Below are positions 1 through 6,042 of a stretch of DNA of 9,816 nt, piece by piece; position 1 is the stretch's first letter; each line of letters begins with the position of its first letter. The position numbers and the translations under genes were made by a program. Source of the stretch: Chloroflexota bacterium (lineage in GTDB: Bacteria; Chloroflexota; Limnocylindria; Limnocylindrales; CSP1-4); the NCBI GenBank assembly GCA_003158495.1, contig PMJT01000062.1, positions 41,803 through 51,618 on the forward strand, given 5' to 3'. Under the pieces are notes generated by a model. That model made no database searches. It was not told the DNA's origin and saw only the letters and a program-made list of their open reading frames with translations.

Positions 1-293
1 TCGGCTTCACGCCGTACTCCTCTCACACGATCGTTCGAGTCGACCTTCTGCTCGAGGAACTGGCGCGCGTCCGCAAGCGCGGCTTCGCGACCGCCTTCGG
101 CGAGCATGAGCCCAGCGTGAACGCCATCGCCGTGCCGGTCTTCGACCAGCGCGCCTCTGTCGTAGCGGCGCTCGAGATCCGTGCCTCCGGCAACCGGATC
201 ACCCCGAGCCGCGTTCCAGAGCTTGTTGATCGAGCTCGAGAAGTGGCTGCTGTTATCACCGATCGTATCGGCGGCGTTGTCGCCTCGATCTAA
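1..293 (+). CDS. IclR-family transcriptional regulator, C-terminal part (5' end outside window)
   Basis: Reading from base 3 gives 96 residues ending at a TAA (291-293). The fragment matches the end of the IclR effector-binding (GAF-like) domain: a helix 'LLEELARVRKRGFA', then 'EHEPSVNAIAVPVFD', then a strand 'ASVVAALEIRAS' and a closing helix of about 25 residues. In this family that order is the end of the ligand pocket, and the N-terminal winged helix-turn-helix that binds DNA lies upstream, outside the window. Members usually repress or activate small catabolic operons in response to a metabolite; the ligand cannot be read here. The gene is closed by a strong terminator 43 bp downstream, so it is transcriptionally separate from the channel gene that follows. 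The family call is fairly firm; only the last third or so of the protein is visible. Confidence 0.8.
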   Translation, partial: GFTPYSSHTIVRVDLLLEELARVRKRGFATAFGEHEPSVNAIAVPVFDQRASVVAALEIRASGNRITPSRVPELVDRAREVAAVITDRIGGVVASI

Positions 294-335
294 TCTCGCA
301 GCCGGCGGCGCGGGCCCAACCAGGAGTTCACCTTT

Positions 336-372
336 GCGGCCCCTCGGTCCCCCTCCCGAGGGGCCGCTTTTT
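336..372 (+). terminator. Rho-independent terminator after the IclR-type gene
   Basis: A perfect 12-bp GC-rich inverted repeat (336-347 with 356-367) with an 8-nt loop is followed at once by five T residues (368-372). This is a textbook intrinsic terminator for the plus strand, 43 bp after the stop codon of the IclR-type gene. It is the clearest terminator in the window. Confidence 0.93.
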
Positions 373-450
373 GTTCCCGGCGCGGGCGGGTTCGCCTGTC
401 CCGGCTACCGATTGCCAACGAGCCCGGCCGGACCGGGCCACCGCGCGCCG

Positions 451-485
451 TTCCGTGCTCTTCGACGTGGCGCTACCCTATCTCT
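451..485 (+). promoter_or_regulatory. Putative promoter for the MscS-like gene, leaderless layout
   Basis: TTCCGT (451-456), a 17-nt spacer and TACCCT (474-479) form a plausible -35/-10 pair. The GTG start at 486 lies only 6 nt after the -10 box and no Shine-Dalgarno sequence precedes it. This arrangement fits a leaderless mRNA, as in other high-GC bacteria. The -35 match is weak. Confidence 0.5.
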
Positions 486-1460
486 GTGAACGCGAACGAC
501 CCAACAGTCATCACGCCACCCTGGGGCGGTGCGCCATGGCACCTCGGCGGCGCGATGCAGGCCGCGGCAGAGGTCGTGGCCATCCTGGTCATGGTCTTCG
601 TGATCATGCGCCTCGCCCATGTCTTCGTCCGAGGCATCGCGCGAGCCTTTCTCAGTAGAGAGAAGCTTGAGGGCACGGCCAGGGAGCTGACGGCGGTCGA
701 GATCAAGAAGCGGCAGGACACCATCGAGATCCTGGCCGTCAACGTGATCCGCGTATTCGTCGTGACGATCGCGGTGTTGATGATCCTCGAGACGGGGCTG
801 GGGCTGGACATCGGACCCGCGATCGCGGGTGTGGGCATCGTCGGCATCGCGATCGGCCTGGGCACGCAGCACCTGGTCCGCGACTATCTCAACGGCGCCC
901 TGATCCTGATGGAGAACCAGTACGCGATCGGCGACGTCGTGCGCATTGCCGGCGTTTCCGGCCAGGTGGAGGATTTCACGCTTCGCCGGACGACGCTCCG
1001 AGATGGCGACGGCACGGTCCATACCGTGCCCAACGGCGAGATCACGGTGGCGTCGAACCTGACCCGCGTCTTCGGCCGCGTCAACGTCGAGATCCAGGTC
1101 GTATACGGCACCGACGTGGACATTGCCATCGCGGTCGTGAACGGGGTTGGGCAACAGCTCGCCGACGACCCGGAGTGGGGCCCGCGCATCCTCGAAGCGC
1201 CGCAGGTAGACCGCGTGTCGGCTCTCGGCGACTACGGCATCACGCTCGCGATAGTCGGCAAGGTGCGTGCATCGGAGCAGTGGGGCGTCAGCGGCGAGTT
1301 GCGCAAACGGCTGCTGGCGACTTTCCAGAGCCACGGCATCGAGATGCCACAGCCGCAGCGGGTGATCCTGACTCAAGCCTCGGTGAACGGCGGCATCACT
1401 ACCGCCGGTCCGCTAGCGCCCGCGGAGAATGCCTCGCCGGACGAACACGGCGATGCTTAG
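486..1460 (+). CDS. MscS-family small-conductance mechanosensitive channel
   Basis: The 324-residue protein has three hydrophobic segments, about 26-48, 86-104 and 111-140. The last is the Gly/Ala-rich pore helix ('AGVGIVGIAIGLG', 114-126) continuing into 'QHLVRDYLNG' and 'ENQYAIGD' (143-150), the hallmark junction between pore and beta domain. The beta domain carries 'GQVEDFTLRRTTLRDGDG' (159-176) and 'VPNGEI' (181-186), and an alpha/beta C-terminal domain follows. Such channels form heptamers in the inner membrane and release solutes when membrane tension rises after hypo-osmotic shock. Length is close to the basic MscS (about 290 residues) plus a polar C-terminal tail of about 25 residues. 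The GTG start at 486 is favoured by the -10 box just upstream; Met24 (555) would also leave all three helices intact. The gene has its own promoter and converges with the ATPase gene. The family is clear; the gated solute and subfamily are not. Confidence 0.93.
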   Translation: MNANDPTVITPPWGGAPWHLGGAMQAAAEVVAILVMVFVIMRLAHVFVRGIARAFLSREKLEGTARELTAVEIKKRQDTIEILAVNVIRVFVVTIAVLMILETGLGLDIGPAIAGVGIVGIAIGLGTQHLVRDYLNGALILMENQYAIGDVVRIAGVSGQVEDFTLRRTTLRDGDGTVHTVPNGEITVASNLTRVFGRVNVEIQVVYGTDVDIAIAVVNGVGQQLADDPEWGPRILEAPQVDRVSALGDYGITLAIVGKVRASEQWGVSGELRKRLLATFQSHGIEMPQPQRVILTQASVNGGITTAGPLAPAENASPDEHGDA

Positions 1461-1484
1461 CACGGCGTAGCAGGGAAGGGGAGG

Positions 1485-1526
1485 GGCGTTGGTGCCGGCT
1501 GCGAGCCCCCTGCCGGCTGAGACGCC
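1485..1526. terminator. Hairpin between convergent genes, possible bidirectional terminator
   Basis: GGCGT (1485-1489) pairs with ACGCC (1522-1526), and GCCGGC (1494-1499) with GCCGGC (1512-1517), separated by a symmetric 4/4 internal loop and capped by a 12-nt loop. It lies in the 118-bp gap between the convergent channel and ATPase genes, where a terminator is expected. There is no T-tract on either side, so termination is an inference from position and structure. Confidence 0.4.
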
Positions 1527-1578
1527 CATATGCGAGCACCTTAGGGCCAACACGGAACGCGTCGTCTGGCAGACCGAG

Positions 1579-2835
1579 TTACGAAGCTCTGACCGATGGG
1601 TTCGTATTTCGTCCACCGCGGAAGATGCCCAGGAAGCCCTGTCCTGACTTGGCGGCGCCGGAGTCACGGTGCTCCATCATGCGGTCGCAGAGAGACTCGA
1701 TGTCGTCGATGACCTTCTCGCGCGGAAAGCGTTCGACCGCGGAGCGACCTTCGTTGGCGGCGCGAACGAAGACCATGCCTGCCGACCGGACTTCCGCCAG
1801 GGCCGGCATTCCGACCGTGCGCTCCATGTCCGCCACGGATACGCCACTGTTGGCGCGGTTGACGACCATTGCCAACCTGTCGCGGATCTCGAGTTCTACC
1901 GCAACTTCGCGGAACTGGACTGCGGCGCGGATCGCGGGCACGTCCGGCGTCACGGGCACGACGATCTTGTCCGCCCGCTCGAAGATGACCTGGTTGAGCG
2001 GCCCGTAGTCCGGGTGCATGTCTACGATGACCCAGTCGAACACGCGACAGGCCGTCGTAATCGCTTCGGCGACGCGCTTTGGGTCCAGGATCTCCGTGTG
2101 CAGCGGCGATTCAGCCATGACCAGGACGGAGACTCCGTTGAGATGCGGGGCCGCGATCTCGGCAAAGCTCTCGGACATGCCGGTGCTGAGGTCCTCTGTC
2201 CACGCGTCGGCGACGGTCCGGACGTTCTCCATGCCGAGCGAAGAAGCGACGTGGCCGGTGACCGTGTCGCAGTCGATTAGCAGGACACGCTGACCCTTGC
2301 GGACCTGGAGCATTGCCGCCATGTTCACGGCGATAGTCGTCTTGCCAACGCCTCCCTTGGGATTGAAGACGATGACGATCTGGCCGCGATTCGTGTCGCC
2401 GGAGGGCTGATCGACCTCCGTTTCCGAGTCGATGATGCCACTGGAGGTCACGTCGACCGGGATCTCGGCCCGAATTAGCATCGCCTCTACGCGCCAGCGC
2501 AGCGACTCGGCCGAGTACGGGCGGGTGAAGTACTCGTCGTTGACCCGGGCCTTGCCGGCCAGGCTCATCCGGTCCAGGGCCCGCGCGGCAACGACCATGA
2601 GCGCGGGAATGTTGCGATCGTCGTCGTGGAGGAGCGCATACATCTCGAGCGTTCGGTCGAAGTCGTTCTCGCCGTCGAGAATGGCGACGCCGACATCGTT
2701 CCGGAGGCTCAGAAGAACCTCGAGGTCCTCGGCCGTCCTGACCTCGATCGGCTCGTAGCCAGCCTCCGCAAGCTGCTCGGCGACCGCGACGAGCTCAGCT
2801 TGTGGAAGAGCGATTGCTACAGCGAACCGAGGCAC
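1579..2835 (-). CDS. CpaE/MinD-like ParA-superfamily ATPase with N-terminal pseudo-receiver domain
   Basis: The 418-residue protein has two domains. Residues 3-122 resemble a response-regulator receiver: Asp54 in 'AILDGEND' sits at the phospho-acceptor position, but the N-terminal acidic pair is missing, the Thr/Ser position is Ala ('VVAAR') and the conserved Lys is Arg ('EYFTRPY', 102-107). Residues 152-385 are a ParA/MinD ATPase: deviant Walker A 'KGGVGKTT' (160-167) with the signature Lys160, Walker A' 'VLLIDCD' (184-190) and Walker B 'WVIVDMHPD' (268-276). This architecture is that of CpaE, which positions pilus or secretion machinery at the inner membrane; no pilus genes are visible here. 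The GTG start at 2835 has GGGAGA 9 nt upstream and begins directly with the receiver strand; a TTG at 2862 would add nine residues. It lies 42 bp after the coiled-coil gene, very likely in one operon. The tail has a MinD-like hydrophobic patch. Confidence 0.9.
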   Translation of the reverse strand: MPRFAVAIALPQAELVAVAEQLAEAGYEPIEVRTAEDLEVLLSLRNDVGVAILDGENDFDRTLEMYALLHDDDRNIPALMVVAARALDRMSLAGKARVNDEYFTRPYSAESLRWRVEAMLIRAEIPVDVTSSGIIDSETEVDQPSGDTNRGQIVIVFNPKGGVGKTTIAVNMAAMLQVRKGQRVLLIDCDTVTGHVASSLGMENVRTVADAWTEDLSTGMSESFAEIAAPHLNGVSVLVMAESPLHTEILDPKRVAEAITTACRVFDWVIVDMHPDYGPLNQVIFERADKIVVPVTPDVPAIRAAVQFREVAVELEIRDRLAMVVNRANSGVSVADMERTVGMPALAEVRSAGMVFVRAANEGRSAVERFPREKVIDDIESLCDRMMEHRDSGAAKSGQGFLGIFRGGRNTNPSVRAS

Positions 2836-2877
2836 GTGACGGTATCTCCCTGTGGGCAGCAAGTCGGGATGCGGAGT

Positions 2878-3813
2878 CTAACCTTCCGCCTCGGGATCGT
2901 GCGCGGAGACGTTCAGGACGCCCTCGCGCTCGCTCACGACGCGAGCCTGGAACGCGGGCAGAGTTGGGATGAGATCGCCGAGCGAAATGTCCGAACCATG
3001 ACCCACTGTGAAGATGAACTCGCCATCGGGGCCGGATGAGACGCCGACGTTCTTGACGCCCGGCAGGCGGCCGAGCTGGCGCTTGAAGGTTGCGATGCTG
3101 GCAACGCTCACCAGGCCGACCACGACGACCTGTGTCGACTCGACGGTTGCCGGCTTGGCGACCGCGGCGGCTCGGGCGATGGCAGCGCGGGACGCTTCTT
3201 CTTCGGCTTCCGCTTCGGCTTCGGCTTCGGCGGCGGCGCGAGCTTCGGCTTCGGCGGCGGCGGCGGCGTTCACGATCGGCATCGGCTCAGGGGCCTGCAT
3301 GATCTGCTCGCGGCGAGCCCTGATGTCCGGGCTCATGTTGCCGCGGTCCGACAGGTCGAAGGCGGGCGGATCGGGCATCTGGGCGGCCATGCTGGCGAAG
3401 ACCGTGGGATCGGCTTCCTGGAGCAGCTGCTCGAAGAAGCTCGCGACCTCCTCCTCGAAATTGACGACGCGCTTCTGGACGCGCTCGATCTCGAGCTCGA
3501 TGGCAGAGTTGTATTCCTGGAGTTCCTGCTCGAGGAGTTCCCGGCGGCGCGAGATGCGCTGCTCGGTCTCAACTCGGATCCGCTCCATCTCCGCCTTGGA
3601 CCAGTCGCGGATGGCGCTGACGTCAGCCTCGGCAGCCTTGCGCAGGGAGGCGGCTTCGTCATCGGTCCGCGTGTGAAGACTTTCCGTGTACGTCTTCGCA
3701 TCCGCCTGGCACTGCTCCATGGTCTGTTGCCGCGCCGTTTCGGCGGTCGAACGCATGGCCTGCGTGAGGTCCGCCAGGAATCGGTTCGGATGTCGCGCGG
3801 CCGTCTCGTTCAC
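2878..3813 (-). CDS. Coiled-coil protein with Ala/Glu linker and C-terminal alpha/beta domain, unknown function
   Basis: I do not recognise a named family. Counting from the ATG at 3819, residues about 20-135 are a long charged amphipathic helix, likely coiled coil, recalling FliH or V-ATPase E-type stalks. Residues 183-222 are a low-complexity Ala/Glu linker. Residues 228-306 form a compact predicted beta-alpha-beta-beta-alpha-beta unit ('TQVVVVGLVSVASIATFKR', 'LPGVKNVGV', 'GEFIFTVG', 'GVLNVS'), resembling a ferredoxin-like or ACT/HMA-type fold. No signal peptide or membrane segment is present, so it should be cytoplasmic. GGGGAG lies 6 nt before the GTG at 3813, whereas it abuts the ATG at 3819, so I prefer the GTG (311 residues). 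It is first of a two-gene operon with the CpaE/MinD-like ATPase, suggesting it is the ATPase's partner, perhaps bridging it to a cargo or pole. The gene is certain; the role is inference. Confidence 0.85.
   Translation of the reverse strand: MNETAARHPNRFLADLTQAMRSTAETARQQTMEQCQADAKTYTESLHTRTDDEAASLRKAAEADVSAIRDWSKAEMERIRVETEQRISRRRELLEQELQEYNSAIELEIERVQKRVVNFEEEVASFFEQLLQEADPTVFASMAAQMPDPPAFDLSDRGNMSPDIRARREQIMQAPEPMPIVNAAAAAEAEARAAAEAEAEAEAEEEASRAAIARAAAVAKPATVESTQVVVVGLVSVASIATFKRQLGRLPGVKNVGVSSGPDGEFIFTVGHGSDISLGDLIPTLPAFQARVVSEREGVLNVSAHDPEAEG
3194..3268 (-). repeat. Low-complexity GCTTCG/GCG repeat encoding the Ala/Glu linker
   Basis: About 75 bp are built from short repeated units (CGGCTT, GCTTCG and GCG runs on the plus strand). 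On the minus strand they encode the Ala/Glu linker of the coiled-coil protein. Such tracts can change length by slippage; here the unit length of three or six keeps the frame. Confidence 0.8.
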
Positions 3814-3819
3814 GCTCAT

Positions 3820-4295
3820 CTCCCCGTGGTCTGAGAATGCGGGCCCGGCCTTTGCCGGGAATTGCCCGACCAGAGTACTACCCCGATGCGACTACACGCA
3901 CCCGGACGCAAGCCCCGGATCGCCGATCAACATCGCGGTCCGGGAGCCGGCAACTGGTGTTGCCTCGTCGTCCGAATGATGGGCCCGAGTGTTGCTAGCA
4001 GGCACTCTACCGGAGGTACCAGCCTGTACACCCTTCCGTACCGCCGTTGCCGTAGTGAGCTGGTCTGGATTCGGGTGGCGTCACGAGGCGATCCGGGGCG
4101 GAAGCCGTCCAGGTTCGCGTCGGCCCAGCCTGTCGGCGGGTCTCGCCAACACGTCAACCCAGTACTTCCGCGTTGCGTCTGTAGGCGGCGAGGGCCGATC
4201 GCGGCGGCGGACGTTACCCCGTCTGGCCGGTTCCGGCCAGGCCTCGGACCCTGGCCGCGATTGAAGCCGGGATTCCATCCTAGATAAGGCGAGCT
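3820..4295. other. Gene-poor intergenic region upstream of the coiled-coil gene and downstream of thyX
   Basis: This 476-bp stretch has several short open frames on both strands, but none shows a recognisable motif, an SD-supported start or a consistent composition. Nothing folds as a tRNA. It should hold the promoter of the coiled-coil/ATPase operon; TACTCT (minus strand, 3872-3877) is a possible -10 box, without a convincing -35. A short hairpin CCCGGC/GCCGGG (3844-3859) would lie in that operon's leader. A second palindrome with 8-bp arms and a 2-nt centre (4223-4240) lies 56 bp beyond the thyX stop. Its length is unusual for this otherwise compact window. Confidence 0.6.
4223..4240 (-). 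terminator. Palindrome downstream of thyX, possible terminator
   Basis: CTGGCCGG and CCGGCCAG are perfect inverted arms around a TT centre. The site is 56 bp past the thyX stop codon on the minus strand. No T-tract follows, so a role in ending thyX transcription is only suggested by position; it could equally be a protein-binding site. Confidence 0.25.
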
Positions 4296-5165
4296 TTACT
4301 CGGCCGGTTTCGGATCCGTGGAGCGGCCGGCGCGGGCCTTCTCGGCCCAGGCCGCAAGCACCTTGTCCTTGTGCGGCCGGATCGGGCAATGCTCGTCGCG
4401 ATTCCCGGCCTCGTCGCAGTACCCCAACGGGACGCACTTGGGCGCAAGGAAACTGCCCAGGAACGGACTGGCGGCGAAGACCTCGTGGCGGACCAGCTGG
4501 AAAAGGCGCCGGATCTCCCACTGGGCCATCGTGCAAAGCCGCAGCCCGGACATGTGGATCAGGGCGCGCAGGTTGGCCGTCATGACCAGGTTCGTGCGGG
4601 TCGCGTTGGGGAAGACGAAGCGGGCGTCCTCGCCGGGAATGCCGGCCTCCACGAGTTCCGTGTACAGCTCGAGCGCGCCCTCGACCTGGTCCTCGTAGCG
4701 CCCCAGCAGGTTCGGATCGGCATCGGCGATCGTGCCGGGCAGCATCGTCGATGCCCCCTTCTTGTAGGAGACGTAGCGCTGGCTTTGCTGGTCGAAGGCG
4801 ACGCCGGCGCGATGTCTGACCAGCTGGTGGCTCAGCGTGCGGCTGACGCCGGTTATCGCGAAGGTGAAGACGACGTGCTCGATGGTGCTGCCGTGGCCCG
4901 ACTCGATGACGCGGCCGATCAACTCGCGCTGCTTCTCCGGCGAAATCCGGCCATCCACGGCCCGATCGAAGATATCGTCCGGGGCCAGCTCCGAATAGCA
5001 GGTGCGGCAGGCCGTGTAGATGAGCGGCACGTAGTAGCGCTCGACGATCTCCCGGTTCGGGAAGATCATCGTCGCCCTCATCCCCAGGTCGCGACGGCCG
5101 GGATTGAGCGGAATCGACGGGCTGGAGGCGCCGGGCTGGCCCGGAGCGCGGGTTTCGGCGGACAC
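4296..5165 (-). CDS. thyX: Flavin-dependent thymidylate synthase ThyX
   Basis: ThyX makes dTMP from dUMP using FAD, NADPH and methylenetetrahydrofolate, replacing ThyA. The 289-residue product carries the ThyX signature 'RHR' (117-119) followed by eight residues and Ser128 ('QSQRY'), the upstream 'GHGSTIEH' (90-97) that helps bind flavin, and the downstream helix 'NLRALIHMSGLRL' (198-210) with 'AQWEIR' (214-219). The C-terminal end has Cys245, Cys250 and Cys260 in a 'KCVPLGYC' ... 'EHCPI' context. The active enzyme is a homotetramer in the cytoplasm. The GTG start at 5165 lies 6 nt behind TATCCT on the minus strand, fitting a leaderless start, and gives an N-terminal extension of about 28 residues; Met29 or Met33 would give a family-typical start but lack a well-spaced SD. 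It is divergent from satD across 159 bp that carry shared repeat motifs. No thyA is visible. Confidence 0.96.
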   Translation of the reverse strand: MSAETRAPGQPGASSPSIPLNPGRRDLGMRATMIFPNREIVERYYVPLIYTACRTCYSELAPDDIFDRAVDGRISPEKQRELIGRVIESGHGSTIEHVVFTFAITGVSRTLSHQLVRHRAGVAFDQQSQRYVSYKKGASTMLPGTIADADPNLLGRYEDQVEGALELYTELVEAGIPGEDARFVFPNATRTNLVMTANLRALIHMSGLRLCTMAQWEIRRLFQLVRHEVFAASPFLGSFLAPKCVPLGYCDEAGNRDEHCPIRPHKDKVLAAWAEKARAGRSTDPKPAE

Positions 5166-5171
5166 CGCGTC

Positions 5172-5177
5172 AGGATA
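5172..5177 (-). promoter_or_regulatory. Putative -10 box of thyX, leaderless layout
   Basis: On the minus strand TATCCT ends 6 nt before the GTG start of thyX. No SD is found before this GTG. The -35 region 17 nt upstream is GC-rich and gives no match, so the promoter is called from the -10 box and its spacing alone. Confidence 0.5.
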
Positions 5178-5300
5178 GCCGCTCGGACGATCGGCGGGCC
5201 GCCGCGTTCCCCGTCGTCTCGGCTCGCGACGAGCGGCTGGGCTCGGACCTGGATAGCCGTATGTGTCTATCTAGACCGACAGTAGCCTTTGACGGCTATC
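5174..5300. repeat. Three copies of GATAGCCG in the thyX-satD divergent promoter region
   Basis: GATAGCCG occurs at 5174-5181 and 5252-5259 on the plus strand and inverted at 5293-5300. The first copy overlaps the -10 box of thyX and the third overlaps the -35 box of satD (TTGACG, 5289-5294). Copies one and two share the extended form GGATAGCCG. The positions over core promoter elements suggest operator sites, perhaps for the helix-turn-helix of SatD itself; that is inference. Confidence 0.5.
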
Positions 5301-5324
5301 TCCGGCTGAGTTAGCCTCTAGCGG
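5289..5324 (+). promoter_or_regulatory. Strong putative promoter of satD, leaderless layout
   Basis: TTGACG (5289-5294) matches the sigma-70 type -35 consensus at five of six positions. It is followed by an exactly 17-nt spacer and TAGCCT (5312-5317), a TANNNT -10 box. The ATG of satD starts 7 nt later at 5325 with no SD, so the transcript should begin at or next to the start codon. This is the best promoter match in the window. Confidence 0.75.
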
Positions 5325-6038
5325 ATGACTGACGGGATAGGCCTGGTGTTGTTCGGCGACGTCGTCGAGTCGCGGCGCGACAGCATCGCCTCGACCGCCT
5401 GGCTGCGCGATCTGGTGGCCGAGCTGGATGGAACGTACGGCGATCGGCGGCTCGCTCCCTTCGGTTTCACCCAGGGTGACGAACTGCAGGGGCTCCTGGA
5501 GCCGGATTCGGACCCGCTGGACGCTATCCTGCGGGCGGCGTTGGCCCCCGGCGGTAGGCGCATGCGCTGGGTGGTCGTCCGTGGCCAGGTCGATCCGGAC
5601 GCGACCGAAGGCAAGGCACCGGCGACGGAGCGGACCGGGGCCGCGTTCATCAGGGCGCGCGCCGCCATCGACGCCGCCCGGACGGGCCATGAACGCCTCG
5701 TCATCCTGACCGGCGACCACGAGGTCGACGAATTGCTGGCCGACCTGGCGCCGGCCCTGGTCGACTTGCTGGACGGTCTGACCGAGCGCCAGCGCACCGT
5801 TGCGAGGCTCGCCGTGATCGACGACCTGCGCCAGTCGGAGGTTGCCGATCGGCTGAAGGTCCGGCGAGCCACGGTCTCTGTGGCATTTAGCAGGGCCAGG
5901 ATCCGGTCGCTCCATCGGCTCGTCGCGGGCTTGCGGTTGGTCTACGCGCGGAGCGGGGGAGCGGCGGGGGATGGGGCCGTGGCGGGTCCGGGAGCCCTCA
6001 CAGGGCCCGCTGCCCCCGTGGCCCTGGGAGGGGAGTGA
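5325..6038 (+). CDS. satD: SatD-family protein: cyclase-like N-terminal domain with C-terminal helix-turn-helix
   Basis: The 237-residue protein begins 'IGLVLFGDVVESR' (5-17) and has 'FTQGDELQGLL' (48-58), the paired motifs I associate with SatD proteins, named for an acid-tolerance locus of Streptococcus mutans. A strand 'MRWVVVRGQVD' (80-90) and a helix 'TGAAFIRARAAIDAARTG' (104-121) complete the domain. Residues 152-205 form a sigma-70 region 4-like helix-turn-helix ('LTERQRTVARLAVIDDL', then 'QSEVADRLKVRRATVSVAFSR'), so DNA binding is likely. The tail after 208 is Gly/Ala/Pro-rich and probably disordered. No membrane segment is seen. A strong promoter sits directly before the ATG. The downstream membrane protein gene starts 4 bp after the stop, implying translational coupling and a shared job. 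Biochemical function is not established to my knowledge; the cyclase-like fold is my inference from motif order and spacing. Confidence 0.82.
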   Translation: MTDGIGLVLFGDVVESRRDSIASTAWLRDLVAELDGTYGDRRLAPFGFTQGDELQGLLEPDSDPLDAILRAALAPGGRRMRWVVVRGQVDPDATEGKAPATERTGAAFIRARAAIDAARTGHERLVILTGDHEVDELLADLAPALVDLLDGLTERQRTVARLAVIDDLRQSEVADRLKVRRATVSVAFSRARIRSLHRLVAGLRLVYARSGGAAGDGAVAGPGALTGPAAPVALGGE

Positions 6039-6042
6039 CGAG

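Noticed and set aside
405..1376. Long minus-strand open frame opposite the MscS-like gene
   Set aside because: It is rich in Asp, His and Arg with no motif and mirrors a clear channel gene; a GC-rich shadow frame.
3194..3268. Possible CRISPR or minisatellite because of short tandem units
   Set aside because: Units of 3-6 bp without spacers, in frame inside a protein linker.
3008..3676. Plus-strand Ser/Ala-rich frame opposite the coiled-coil gene
   Set aside because: Its composition is simply the complement of the Ala/Glu repeat and coiled-coil codons.
4020..4200. tRNA-like fragments (GGTTCG near 4110, AGCTGGTC near 4058)
   Set aside because: No acceptor stem or anticodon arm can be drawn around them at the right spacing.
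3862..4287. Possible 141-residue protein in the gap before thyX
   Set aside because: No SD, no recognisable domain, irregular composition rich in Arg, Pro and Gly; it overlaps several other frames of equal quality.
4371..5285. Plus-strand open frame of about 300 codons opposite thyX
   Set aside because: ThyX on the other strand has complete family motifs; this frame has none and runs into the promoter region.
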